NCBI GenBank assembly: GCA_035315885.1
Contig: DATFXM010000097.1
Span: forward strand, 151,602-215,601
Reading direction: 5' to 3'
Source: DATFXM01 sp035315885
GTDB lineage: Bacteria > Acidobacteriota > Blastocatellia > UBA7656
Length of the DNA: 64,000 nucleotides
Part shown: piece by piece, positions 1 to 7,266 of the stretch
How positions within the stretch are numbered: the first letter of the stretch is position 1
Layout of the letters: every line of letters begins with the position of its first letter
Notes under the pieces: generated by a model
The model's input: only the letters and a program-made list of their open reading frames with translations
Database searches by the model: none
What the model was told of the DNA's origin: nothing
Made by a program: the position numbers and the translations under genes

Positions 1-103
1 GGTCCATTGATTCCTCCGCGCTGCGCACGGCTTGCGCCCATCAAAGGGCGGCCGGTTGGACGCCGAAATAAGGTACCGGTTGAACTGCTGACTCAGACTT
101 CGA

Positions 104-133
104 TTGACTATTGCTCGAGGCGGCGGCCATTAT
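104..133 (+). promoter_or_regulatory. Possible sigma70-type promoter ahead of the ankyrin lipoprotein gene
   Basis: A TTGACT hexamer (104-109) is followed after 18 bases by CATTAT (128-133), with TATAAC just beyond it. The -35 match is good and the -10 match is weak. It is the best candidate I see before the gene at 232. Bases 1-135 are also open in frame 1 without a recognisable product, so the tail of an upstream gene cannot be excluded. Confidence 0.25.
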
Positions 134-231
134 AACGCGCAGCACGTCTTTCATCGAATCGTTTTGCGGCACCGCGCGTCTATGTTAGATTCACGGGCTC
201 GCGATAGAGGTTTAGTTCTGTTGGAGGCTTT

Positions 232-753
232 ATGAGGAAGTTCGCAGCATCCTTTCTTACGATGGTTATTCTTGCAGGGCCAGGGATAGTGACGGGTTGT
301 GGCAGCGCGGCGGGGAAGAAACAGGAAGCGAGTGCGCCGGACAAGGCAACCGTCGAGGCGCCTGATCAGCAGGGAACTACCGCGCTGATGAGGGCAATCG
401 AGGACCGCAACGATCAGGAGGCTCGTCGCCTTATCGACATGGGCGCCAACATCAACGCGAAGGCCCAGTCAGGCGTCACCCCTTTAATGAAGGCTGCCGG
501 AGTCGGCGACAAGGGCCTGGTGGGATTGCTGATCGAGAAGGGCGCCGATGTTAACGCGCGCACGCCGGGAAACTACACGGTTTTGATGCAGGCGGCGCTG
601 GTAGGTCAAACAGAAATTGTAAAGATACTGCTGGACCACGGCGCTGATGCGACGGTGAAGGATTCGAGCGGGCGAAGCGCCTCGGATTACGCCAGAGAGA
701 AGGAGCATCAGGACATAGTCGACTTGCTCAAAGAGAAGGGAGCGAAGTCGTAG
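232..753 (+). CDS. Ankyrin-repeat lipoprotein
   Basis: The 173-residue product starts with a short basic n-region and hydrophobic core ending in a lipobox-like VTGC at about residues 20-23, so it is probably exported and lipid-anchored. From about residue 47 to the end there are roughly four ankyrin repeats of 33 residues, recognisable by TALMRAI, TPLMKAA and TVLMQAA helices followed by GA(D/N)(I/V)NA turns. Ankyrin repeats bind proteins, so the likely role is a periplasmic or membrane-associated interaction partner; the partner is unknown. The ATG is preceded by a strong GGAGG four bases upstream. It is followed after about 75 bases by a DinB-like gene on the same strand. The domain call is sure, the biological role is not. 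Confidence 0.85.
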   Translation: MRKFAASFLTMVILAGPGIVTGCGSAAGKKQEASAPDKATVEAPDQQGTTALMRAIEDRNDQEARRLIDMGANINAKAQSGVTPLMKAAGVGDKGLVGLLIEKGADVNARTPGNYTVLMQAALVGQTEIVKILLDHGADATVKDSSGRSASDYAREKEHQDIVDLLKEKGAKS

Positions 754-828
754 CCTCGAGTCCAAAGTCCTTCTGAATTGGCGACGCGGCTGGTGGCGCG
801 TGTGTTCAGGACTGCTCTGGATCTACGT

Positions 829-1392
829 ATGACTAGCAATGATGGTCAGATAACTGTCGAAGAACGCGAGAGGGCGCTGAAACTGCTCGATGACAGCGAG
901 CGCGCGTTCCTCGCCGAGATAGATGCGGTGAGCGATGTGCAATGGTGCTACGTGAGCTCTCCAGTTGCGTGGTCTGTAGCGCAGATTGCAGAGCATATAT
1001 TGCTGTCGCAGAATCTCATCTTCTCTATCATTCAACGAACGTTGGCCGGAGAGCCTGATCCCGACTGGAAGACAAAGACCGCGGGTAAGCAAGAAGTTCT
1101 CGAGCGCATCCTGCCCGAGCGCGTTGGTCGAGCGCGTGCACCCGAGCGATTGATGCCGACAGGGAAGATGACTCGCGAGGAAGTAAGGGATCATTTCAGG
1201 AAGACCAAGTCTGCTGTTGAAGCCTTTGTTAAGACGACTGAGCAGCCGCTAAAGGCTTACACACACGACAACCCGTTTCCTGTATTCGGTACGTTAAGCG
1301 CTTATGACTGGCTGCTCTACATTCCGCTGCATACCACGCGTCATCTCAGGCAGATAGCCGAGGTCAAATCCAGCGAGACCTGGCCGAAGTGA
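829..1392 (+). CDS. DinB-like (DUF664/DinB_2 superfamily) protein
   Basis: The protein (187 residues from the ATG at 829) has the helical pattern of the DinB/YfiT superfamily: an N-terminal helix with WSVAQIAEHI, whose histidine is the first usual metal ligand, and a C-terminal segment LLYIPLHTTRHLRQIAEV with the H-x3-H pair expected for the second and third ligands. Family members include thiol-dependent metalloenzymes and many proteins of unknown function. An in-frame TTG at 778 would add 17 residues, but I see no ribosome site there and the added stretch does not look conserved, so the ATG is preferred. It lies downstream of the ankyrin lipoprotein, with no clear functional link. Confidence 0.7.
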   Translation: MTSNDGQITVEERERALKLLDDSERAFLAEIDAVSDVQWCYVSSPVAWSVAQIAEHILLSQNLIFSIIQRTLAGEPDPDWKTKTAGKQEVLERILPERVGRARAPERLMPTGKMTREEVRDHFRKTKSAVEAFVKTTEQPLKAYTHDNPFPVFGTLSAYDWLLYIPLHTTRHLRQIAEVKSSETWPK

Positions 1393-1718
1393 ACTCCGAT
1401 TGTAGTAACCGCTCACGCCGCTGCACCGTAGGCACAAGAGGATTCGCGTTACAACAAACCCGCCTTTAGCGCCGGACCGAAATGCCCAAGAGGTTTCCCC
1501 GTCAGTTTGGCGCAGCTCGTGACGAGGTCGCCTGCTTACACGTGCCGTCTCATGTTGAACCGCGAACAGGCCTCGTTTGCAATTCTATTTACAAAGGAGC
1601 CAAGGGCTGTATAGAATGCGAGCGCGTATCGATGGTTGCGAACACAACAATAGCTGGCCGCGAGACGATACGCAGCGAAAGCCACTGTATGGAATACAAC
1701 TCTACGTGCCTGTTAAGC
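1393..1718. other. 326-base gap with one promoter-like element and no convincing gene
   Basis: No protein in this stretch looks real: the open frame from 1482 on the plus strand has no signal, motif or domain pattern and runs into the Cys-rich gene on the other strand. The only structured element I see is the promoter-like sequence at 1588-1615. Confidence 0.5.
1588..1615 (+). promoter_or_regulatory. Promoter-like element with no obvious downstream gene on its strand
   Basis: TTTACA (1588-1593), a 16-base spacer, and TATAGA (1610-1615) make a reasonable sigma70-type promoter. A transcript from about 1622 would run antisense to the Cys-rich gene at 1719-2045 before reaching the TPR-like gene at about 2104. 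Confidence 0.3.
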
Positions 1719-2045
1719 TCAGGCCTGAATTCTAGTCAGCAGAACGAGCGCAAGAACGAGCAGCATTGCGCTGGAGCCTACATCCATGCCTGTTGATTCA
1801 TCCGATGTGCTGACTGGAGCTGCATCTTTCGGGGCAACCGATGTGGCATTCAAACAGTTCATCGAAGTTTCACCGGGTTGGCACACGCAACCACTGCAGC
1901 CACAGGTGCAGGAAAGATTATCTACGATAGAACGACCGGCGTATGCGATGGAGCCAGTCGACGTGGTCGTCGCCCGATTGCTGCTCGAAAAACAGAGGGG
2001 CATCGCGAGAATACAGAGCACCGACAACAACAAGCGTCTAGCCAT
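1719..2045 (-). CDS. Small secreted/membrane Cys-rich protein
   Basis: The 108-residue product begins with a clear signal sequence (MARRLLLSVLCILAMPLCF), followed by a compact cysteine cluster CTCGCSGCVC around residues 47-56 with a further Cys about ten residues on, then a Pro/Ser/Thr-rich spacer and a C-terminal hydrophobic helix (about residues 88-104). The layout suggests an exported protein held in the membrane by its C-terminus, with a cysteine patch able to bind metal or form disulfides. I do not recognise the family. The ATG at 2045 has GGAGG at ideal distance, which decides the start over an upstream in-frame ATG at 2126. A long plus-strand frame overlaps the whole gene; the start signal and protein architecture make the minus-strand reading the better one here. 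Confidence 0.6.
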   Translation of the reverse strand: MARRLLLSVLCILAMPLCFSSSNRATTTSTGSIAYAGRSIVDNLSCTCGCSGCVCQPGETSMNCLNATSVAPKDAAPVSTSDESTGMDVGSSAMLLVLALVLLTRIQA

Positions 2046-2103
2046 ATTACTATCCTCCATAAAGTCAGGGGCTGAAGGGCCGAGCCAGTTCAGCTCAGCC
2101 GGA

Positions 2104-3093
2104 TTGTACCAAGACTTAGCTCTCACTCTAGTATGTAGTGCGGTTCACCAACGAGAACTGTTGGCGACAATGGTTACTGCCGCGGAAGACGCGGCCGATT
2201 TAAATCAGGTGGCTGCGATCGGCGCCATCGGAAACGTACTCGAAGAGCTTGCGCCGTCAGGGCAAATCGCAAGCGTAGGCAGTTACTATAAGGGCCTTGC
2301 GGCATTGCGTGGCGGCTCTCTGGAGGAGGGACGGTTACGGGTTGAACAGGCCTTCAGCGACCTCCCCGCAGCGTTCAAGTCGAAGGCGCTTCTTGCGCTC
2401 GCTGCCTGCTACTGGCGTCGAGGCGATCCCATCCTCAGCTCGAAACTCAATCTCGAAGCGCTCGCTATTTCCACACGCAAGGAAACGTACAATCTGCGCT
2501 CATTCGTAGGGGCGATGAGAAATCTCGCAACCTTCAAATCCCTCGAGCAACGAGACTACTCCGGTGCGCTGGCTGCGCTGAAGCAGTCGCTCCCCGTGGC
2601 CCGCGTCGTCGGACTCCGCCGGCCATTCGTTTACTACGATCACCTCAACAACATCGCCGCGGAGCTGTTGGATATCGGGCGGGTCAGCGAGGCCTGGACG
2701 GTGATCCACCAGCCCCTCGCCAGCCCGTTGGCGCGGCATTATCCGAACTGGCGCGAGACCGCTACTGACATCGCGACAAGAATGAGTACGGTCACCCGGA
2801 CAGTAGTAACAGTAGCCCTACCAGAGGTGCCGCACGACGACAACGAACCTCAAGCTGAGAAGGCAGTCGAATCGCGGGAGACCACGCCGGCAAAAGTCCT
2901 CGACTTTTTGCGTTGGAAAAAACGCACGGCATTAATGAGCCGTACGCCGACCAAATCCACCCCCGACGAACGTGCGCGAATGAGCACTGCGGAAAAACTG
3001 CTGAGAATCGTGGATTTGCTTTGCCGCGAAGAGATGTCCGACCAGCGCCTCCACCGGGTACTGTCAGCCGTGGAGCAGATCATCCTCGGGTAA
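2104..3093 (+). CDS. TPR-like helical repeat protein
   Basis: From about residue 10 the product is a run of antiparallel helix pairs with TPR-like spacing (for example YYKGLAALRGGSLEEGR, then SKALLALAACYWRRGD, then FVGAMRNLATF...YSGALAALKQSL), ending in a charged tail of about 100 residues. It is probably a cytoplasmic protein-binding scaffold. The frame is open back to 1786, but that part overlaps the Cys-rich gene on the other strand and looks non-coding. I take the TTG at 2104 because the helical region begins immediately after it; ATG 2170 is an alternative. No strong ribosome site is visible for either, so the start is uncertain. Function unknown. Confidence 0.6.
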   Translation: MYQDLALTLVCSAVHQRELLATMVTAAEDAADLNQVAAIGAIGNVLEELAPSGQIASVGSYYKGLAALRGGSLEEGRLRVEQAFSDLPAAFKSKALLALAACYWRRGDPILSSKLNLEALAISTRKETYNLRSFVGAMRNLATFKSLEQRDYSGALAALKQSLPVARVVGLRRPFVYYDHLNNIAAELLDIGRVSEAWTVIHQPLASPLARHYPNWRETATDIATRMSTVTRTVVTVALPEVPHDDNEPQAEKAVESRETTPAKVLDFLRWKKRTALMSRTPTKSTPDERARMSTAEKLLRIVDLLCREEMSDQRLHRVLSAVEQIILG

Positions 3094-3133
3094 CGAATAG
3101 AAAGCCCTCCCGCCGTCTTGATTTTGATTGCGA

Positions 3134-3235
3134 GCGACTGAATGAGTTCGCTTTCCCCGCTATGCGTGAACCCCCGCCCGGTTGGCAGCTAAAGACGGGG
3201 ACAACGCCAGGCACAACTCCAACTCATTCAGTCGC
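3134..3235. repeat. Perfect 15-bp inverted repeat upstream of nadB
   Basis: GCGACTGAATGAGTT at 3134-3148 and its exact reverse complement at 3221-3235 enclose 72 bases, which contain a further C-rich/G-rich pairing (CCCCG with CGGGG). Transcribed, it would form a long stem-loop ending 64 bases before the nadB start. It may be the terminator of the TPR-like gene or a structured leader of nadB. Confidence 0.6.
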
Positions 3236-3299
3236 CGGCAAACAAATTGAGACACTCCAGGAATTTCATAACGGTCGAGTCAATAGCTAGAATTATGGC

Positions 3300-4823
3300 A
3301 TGACCGATCAGACTGATTTTATCGTCATAGGCAGTGGCATCGCTGGCATCCGGGCGGCGGTGGAACTTGCTCCAGCCGGCCGCACCGTAGTCCTTACGAA
3401 AGACCGGATCACCGAATCCAACACCGAATACGCACAGGGTGGGATTGCAGTAGCCCTTTCTGAAGAAGACGATCTTTCGCTTCATTTTCAAGACACGATC
3501 GACGCTGGAGACGGGCTTTGCGATGCCGAGGCGGTGAAAGTCCTCGTTCAAGAGGGGCCTCCCAGAATAACCGAGCTGATCAGACACGGCGCGGAATTCG
3601 ATCGCAAGGGAGGAGAGCTCGCCTTTACCCGAGAAGCAGCTCACTCGCGATCGCGCGTCATTCACGCGCGAGGCGACGCCACTGGACGCGAGATTGTCCG
3701 AGCGCTGATCACCTGGTCCCGACAGCTCGATCAGATCGAGTATCTACCGCACTCATGCACGCAATCCCTGATCGTAAAAGACTCGCGTTGTGTTGGGGTA
3801 ACTTACATCGAGCCGGTGACAAACCGAATTCGGGCGCTTTACGCTCGCGCGGTGGTGCTGGCAACCGGGGGAGCGGGCCAGTTGTACCTGCACACGACAA
3901 ATCCGGACGTGGCAACCGGCGACGGTCAGGCGATGGCTTATCGGGCAGGCGCGTTGATGTCTGACCTCGAGTTTATTCAGTTCCACCCGACTGCGCTTGC
4001 GATAGAGGGAGCCCCTCGCTTCCTGCTGACCGAAGCGATGCGCGGTGAAGGCGGCATTCTGTTGAACGCCGCGGGCGAGCGTTTCATGCCGCGTTACGAT
4101 GAGCGAGCCGAATTAGCGCCTCGCGACGTCGTAAGCCGCGCGATTTACTTCGAGATGACGCGCGAGCAGGCGGATCACGTCTGGCTGGACATGCGTCATT
4201 TGAATCGGGACTTTGTGCGTGGAAGGTTTCCGACCGTACTCAATACGTGCCTGCTGTACCACGTGGATATCGCTCGCGATCTGATTCCGGTGAGTCCTGC
4301 GGCGCACTACATAATGGGAGGCGTCAAGACAGATACGCATGGACGAACGTCGGTTGCCGGGTTGTACGCGGCGGGCGAGGTAGCCTGCACCGGGGTTCAC
4401 GGAGCTAACCGGCTTGCCTCCAACTCGCTGCTTGAGGGTCTGGTGTTTGGCGCGCGGGCAGGGGCGTGCGCCGCGAATGAGGCCTTTGATGAGATTCAAG
4501 CTGCCGCTCCGAGGGATACCGATTTCGGAAGAACTACTGACTGGCGAATTGACGACGGCACGCTTGCCGAGGTTAAGCGGATAATGTGGGAGAAGGTTGG
4601 AATCGTTCGCGACGAGATTGGGCTTAGAGAGGGGCTGCAGGACCTGCATAAGATTGCCGGGAGGGACCTGAACACCAGGTCATGGAATTTTGTGACTCTC
4701 GCGCGGCTGGTTGCCGAGGCAGCCCTGGAACGCCGTGAGTCTCGAGGAGCGCATTATCGCAGAGACTATCCGCGCCGGTATGACGAGAAGTTCGCTGTCC
4801 ACACGGTTCAGGGTAAGAGCTGA
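3300..4823 (+). CDS. nadB: L-aspartate oxidase
   Basis: FAD-dependent oxidation of L-aspartate to iminoaspartate, the first step of de novo NAD synthesis, in the cytoplasm with quinolinate synthase (NadA) as partner. The 507-residue length fits the family. The N-terminus has the dinucleotide-binding fold (IGSGIAGIRAAVEL, residues 9-22), then the fumarate reductase/AspO signature TEYAQGGIAVAL, and the FAD-contacting segment GVHGANRLASNSLLEGLVFG near residue 370. The AspO-type HSRSRVIHARGDATG stretch separates it from succinate dehydrogenase. No nadA or nadC lies in the window, so the pathway is split. The ATG has no obvious Shine-Dalgarno site but the FAD fold starts six residues in, so it is well placed. 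A 15-bp inverted repeat lies just upstream. Confidence 0.95.
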   Translation: MTDQTDFIVIGSGIAGIRAAVELAPAGRTVVLTKDRITESNTEYAQGGIAVALSEEDDLSLHFQDTIDAGDGLCDAEAVKVLVQEGPPRITELIRHGAEFDRKGGELAFTREAAHSRSRVIHARGDATGREIVRALITWSRQLDQIEYLPHSCTQSLIVKDSRCVGVTYIEPVTNRIRALYARAVVLATGGAGQLYLHTTNPDVATGDGQAMAYRAGALMSDLEFIQFHPTALAIEGAPRFLLTEAMRGEGGILLNAAGERFMPRYDERAELAPRDVVSRAIYFEMTREQADHVWLDMRHLNRDFVRGRFPTVLNTCLLYHVDIARDLIPVSPAAHYIMGGVKTDTHGRTSVAGLYAAGEVACTGVHGANRLASNSLLEGLVFGARAGACAANEAFDEIQAAAPRDTDFGRTTDWRIDDGTLAEVKRIMWEKVGIVRDEIGLREGLQDLHKIAGRDLNTRSWNFVTLARLVAEAALERRESRGAHYRRDYPRRYDEKFAVHTVQGKS

Positions 4824-4880
4824 ACGCACCAACACTAGAATTTGCGAACGCCTGATGGTAATAATTATCGATCGATGGGA

Positions 4881-4982
4881 AGTTCTGAGTTCTGAGTGCT
4901 GAGTAAAGGACCGGAAGGCTCCGGTTAACCAGTTTCTTCGGTACTCAGGTCTCAGAACTCAGAACCCAGAGCTCAGAACTCT
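4881..4982. repeat. Heptamer array, family A, inverted arms (site 1)
   Basis: The left arm (4881-4904) reads as three copies of (T/G)CTGAGT; the right arm (4943-4982) is about five degenerate copies of ACTCAG(A/G) in reverse complement. Between them is an independent 6-bp hairpin ACCGGA/TCCGGT (4910-4925). It fills the gap between nadB and the next plus-strand gene; the Shine-Dalgarno of that gene begins directly after the right arm. Confidence 0.8.
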
Positions 4983-4998
4983 CCCTTAGGAGTAAGCA

Positions 4999-5742
4999 TT
5001 GATAGTTCGCCTTCTATTGCCGATTTGCATTCTTGTCGTACCGGCGCTGGCTCAGAGCCAGTCGCCGACTCAAGCCGCCTTGAGCTTTTATCAGGAATTA
5101 AGGGCCAGGAGATATGTCGAGGGATTTCGCCACTCGGTTTATCGAAAGGCCGTCGAGGGTCTTTCTGCGGAGGAATTGAAGGACCTGGAACCTGACTTTC
5201 TCCGCACTTTCTCTCAAATTCCCGACAAGATCGAACCCACGGGCGAGAAGATAGACGGAGATGCAGCGATCGTCTCCCTCAAGTTCGGCGCCGAAGAGGT
5301 TCAGTCAGTCGCCTTGGTCCGGTCGGGCGGTGAGTGGCTTGTCGGCGATCGCGACACTCTTGATACGGTCAACCATCAGGGTCGCGCGTTCTTCTTCAAT
5401 TCGCGAATACTGGTAAATGAAGGCGAGGCGTACGAGATGCTCCAGCAAATCATTGGCGCCGAGCTGATCTATGCCAGGAAGTTCGAGGGGAAGTGCGCTA
5501 ATTTGGAGGAATTGATAAAGCTGGGAGGAGTCCCGGCGGATTTGAAGGACGGCACTGAGTCCGGCTACAAGTTTGACATAAGCCTGCGGCCCGATCGCTC
5601 CGCCTTTTATGTGACCGCCACACCTGTCGTCTACGCCAAAACGGGACGCGTTTCTCTCTACGCTGACATCAACGGTATTCGCGGCGATGACCTGAAAGGC
5701 AAGCCCGCCGGACCTCAGTCGCCGGTGTATCGTCTAAAATAG
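4999..5742 (+). CDS. Secreted protein of unknown function
   Basis: The 247-residue product starts with a Sec signal peptide (MIVRLLLPICILVVPALAQS, cleavage near residue 19-21). The mature part begins with SPTQAALSFYQELRARRYVEGF, the pattern of NTF2-like/DUF4878-type domains that carry a cone-shaped fold, and continues with a second alpha/beta segment (about residues 140-247) that resembles the pseudopilin-like domains seen in secreted acidobacterial proteins. The start is TTG at 4999, chosen because TTAGGAG lies seven bases upstream. The amidase gene follows after only six bases, so the two are probably co-transcribed. No enzymatic residues are evident. Confidence 0.7.
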   Translation: MIVRLLLPICILVVPALAQSQSPTQAALSFYQELRARRYVEGFRHSVYRKAVEGLSAEELKDLEPDFLRTFSQIPDKIEPTGEKIDGDAAIVSLKFGAEEVQSVALVRSGGEWLVGDRDTLDTVNHQGRAFFFNSRILVNEGEAYEMLQQIIGAELIYARKFEGKCANLEELIKLGGVPADLKDGTESGYKFDISLRPDRSAFYVTATPVVYAKTGRVSLYADINGIRGDDLKGKPAGPQSPVYRLK

Positions 5743-5747
5743 GCGCG

Positions 5748-7148
5748 ATGCCAGATTTTGTTTTTGAGTCCGCCGCTACGCTCGCCCGAATGATTCGCGA
5801 CCGCGACGCGTCTCCGGTAGAAATTGTCCAGGCGCACATCAATCGCATCGAAGCAGTAAACGACCGGATCAACGCTTACGTAACTACCGCGTTTGACTCG
5901 GCCCTTGAGGACGCCAGGCGTCTCGAAGATGCTGCCGTTCGCGGCCAAATCCTCGGACCGTTGCACGGCGTTCCGGTGTCGATCAAAGACTCCATCAACA
6001 CTGCCGGCATCAGAACCGTTGCCGGGACAAGATTGCTAGAGCACAACGTACCGGCCGAGGACGCTTTATCGGTTTCCAGGCTAAGGGCTGCAGGAGCGAT
6101 TGTGCTTGGAAAGACAAACGTCTCGGAATTTTGCATGGATATGCGAAGCGAAAACGCGGTGTTCGGTCGAACGAATAATCCGTGGGACCTGACAAGAACT
6201 GCCGGCGGTTCAAGCGGTGGCGAAGCAGCAGCAATCGCTTCCGGATGCTCTCCGGCAGGGATCGGCTCTGATTTTGGCGGTTCGATTCGCGTGCCCGCAC
6301 ATTTTTGCGGCGTGGTGGGGCTCAAGACAACTCCCGGGCGCGTCGGTGCGAGCGGTCACATTCCTGTGACCCGTGGACCCTTTTCACTCGGCACGTCGAT
6401 TGGGCCGCTGGCGCGCCATGTTGAAGACCTACAGTTGATGCTCGACGTACTCTCGGGTTTCGATCCCCTCGATCCTGTTTCAGTTCCGTCGCTCGCGCGT
6501 GTTGGTGCCCGTAGCTTTCGCGTGATGTTCTACACGGATGATGGCGTCAGTGGGGTGACCGCGGAAACTCGCGAAGCGGTTGAGCGTGGGGCAAGAGTGT
6601 TTTCTGAAAGAGGGATTGAAGTCGTCCAAAGGCGGCCGGCGGGAATCGAACAGTCTCACCATCTCTGGTCGACCTTGCTGGCTAGACCCGGTGCAGCGGG
6701 AATCATTGAGTCTTACAATGGCAGGGAAGAGTTGATGGGTCCTTTGATGAAGGCGGTTGCTAAGAACGCAAGACCGCAGACGATTGCAGAATTCCTGTCC
6801 GCCTGGTTTGAGCGCGATGCGCTACGAGCATCGATGTTAAAGGAAATGTCAGATTTCGAGATATTCCTCGCGCCGGTCTGCGCAGTTCCCGCGTTTGCGC
6901 ACGAACATCGGGGCACGTTCAGCGTCGAAGGTAAACAGGTCGGATATCTTCGGGCATTCAGCTACTGTCAGGCTTACAACCTTGTGGGTTTTCCGTCCGC
7001 TGTGGTTCCTTGTGGCGAGTCTCCCGAGGGTCTGCCGATCGCGGTGCAGGTTGTTGCACGTCCGTTTGAAGAAGAGACCGCACTCGCGGCTGCAGCGATT
7101 CTCGAAGAGAACTTCGGCGGGTGTAAGGTGCCGAGTGCTGAGTGCTGA
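5748..7148 (+). CDS. Amidase-signature family hydrolase
   Basis: Serine hydrolase that cleaves an amide bond; the substrate cannot be told from sequence. The amidase signature is complete: Lys80 in VSIKDS, the cis-serine Ser155 in GGSSGGE, and the nucleophile Ser179 in GSDFGGSIR. Their spacing (75 and 24 residues) equals that of fatty acid amide hydrolase. At 466 residues it is close to GatA in size, but no gatC or gatB is near and it lacks a convincing GatA C-terminus, so a stand-alone amidase (aspartyl-tRNA amidotransferase-like paralogue) is the safer call. The last few codons and the stop lie inside the first heptamers of the repeat that follows. Confidence 0.85.
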   Translation: MPDFVFESAATLARMIRDRDASPVEIVQAHINRIEAVNDRINAYVTTAFDSALEDARRLEDAAVRGQILGPLHGVPVSIKDSINTAGIRTVAGTRLLEHNVPAEDALSVSRLRAAGAIVLGKTNVSEFCMDMRSENAVFGRTNNPWDLTRTAGGSSGGEAAAIASGCSPAGIGSDFGGSIRVPAHFCGVVGLKTTPGRVGASGHIPVTRGPFSLGTSIGPLARHVEDLQLMLDVLSGFDPLDPVSVPSLARVGARSFRVMFYTDDGVSGVTAETREAVERGARVFSERGIEVVQRRPAGIEQSHHLWSTLLARPGAAGIIESYNGREELMGPLMKAVAKNARPQTIAEFLSAWFERDALRASMLKEMSDFEIFLAPVCAVPAFAHEHRGTFSVEGKQVGYLRAFSYCQAYNLVGFPSAVVPCGESPEGLPIAVQVVARPFEEETALAAAAILEENFGGCKVPSAEC

Positions 7149-7262
7149 GTCGGGATCAGGAAGGGCTTGCTGTTTTTTTGCGTTTGAATTGCGTTCAGGG
7201 AGTGCTCACGCAACCCCGAAGGGTTGCGTGAGTCAGCACTCAGACCTCAGCACTCAGTACTT
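7129..7262. repeat. Heptamer array, family A, inverted arms (site 2)
   Basis: Left arm 7129-7152 is (GTGCTGA)-type heptamers and overlaps the amidase stop codon; right arm 7231-7262 is the degenerate reverse complement with ACTCAG units. The arms bracket a perfect 12-bp hairpin (separate entry). The element fills the gap between the convergent amidase and RNase E/G genes. Confidence 0.8.
7205..7232. terminator. Perfect 12-bp stem with CGAA tetraloop between convergent genes
   Basis: CTCACGCAACCC (7205-7216), loop CGAA, and the exact complement (7221-7232). A stable hairpin in either direction, between convergent genes, so a bidirectional terminator or 3'-end protector is likely. There is no T-run right after the stem, so it is not a textbook intrinsic terminator; a T7 run lies upstream at about 7171-7177. 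Confidence 0.55.
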
Positions 7263-7266
7263 TCAT

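Noticed and set aside
1482..1796. Plus-strand reading frame of 104 codons
   Set aside because: No signal, motif or ribosome site; overlaps the better supported minus-strand Cys-rich gene.
1786..2103. N-terminal extension of the TPR-like gene
   Set aside because: Opposite a gene with a strong ribosome site and signal peptide; the residues show no helix-repeat pattern.
3100..3299. NAD-I (nadA-motif) riboswitch ahead of nadB, a class reported from Acidobacteria
   Set aside because: I see the 15-bp inverted repeat but not the conserved aptamer sequence blocks I would expect; it needs a covariance-model search.
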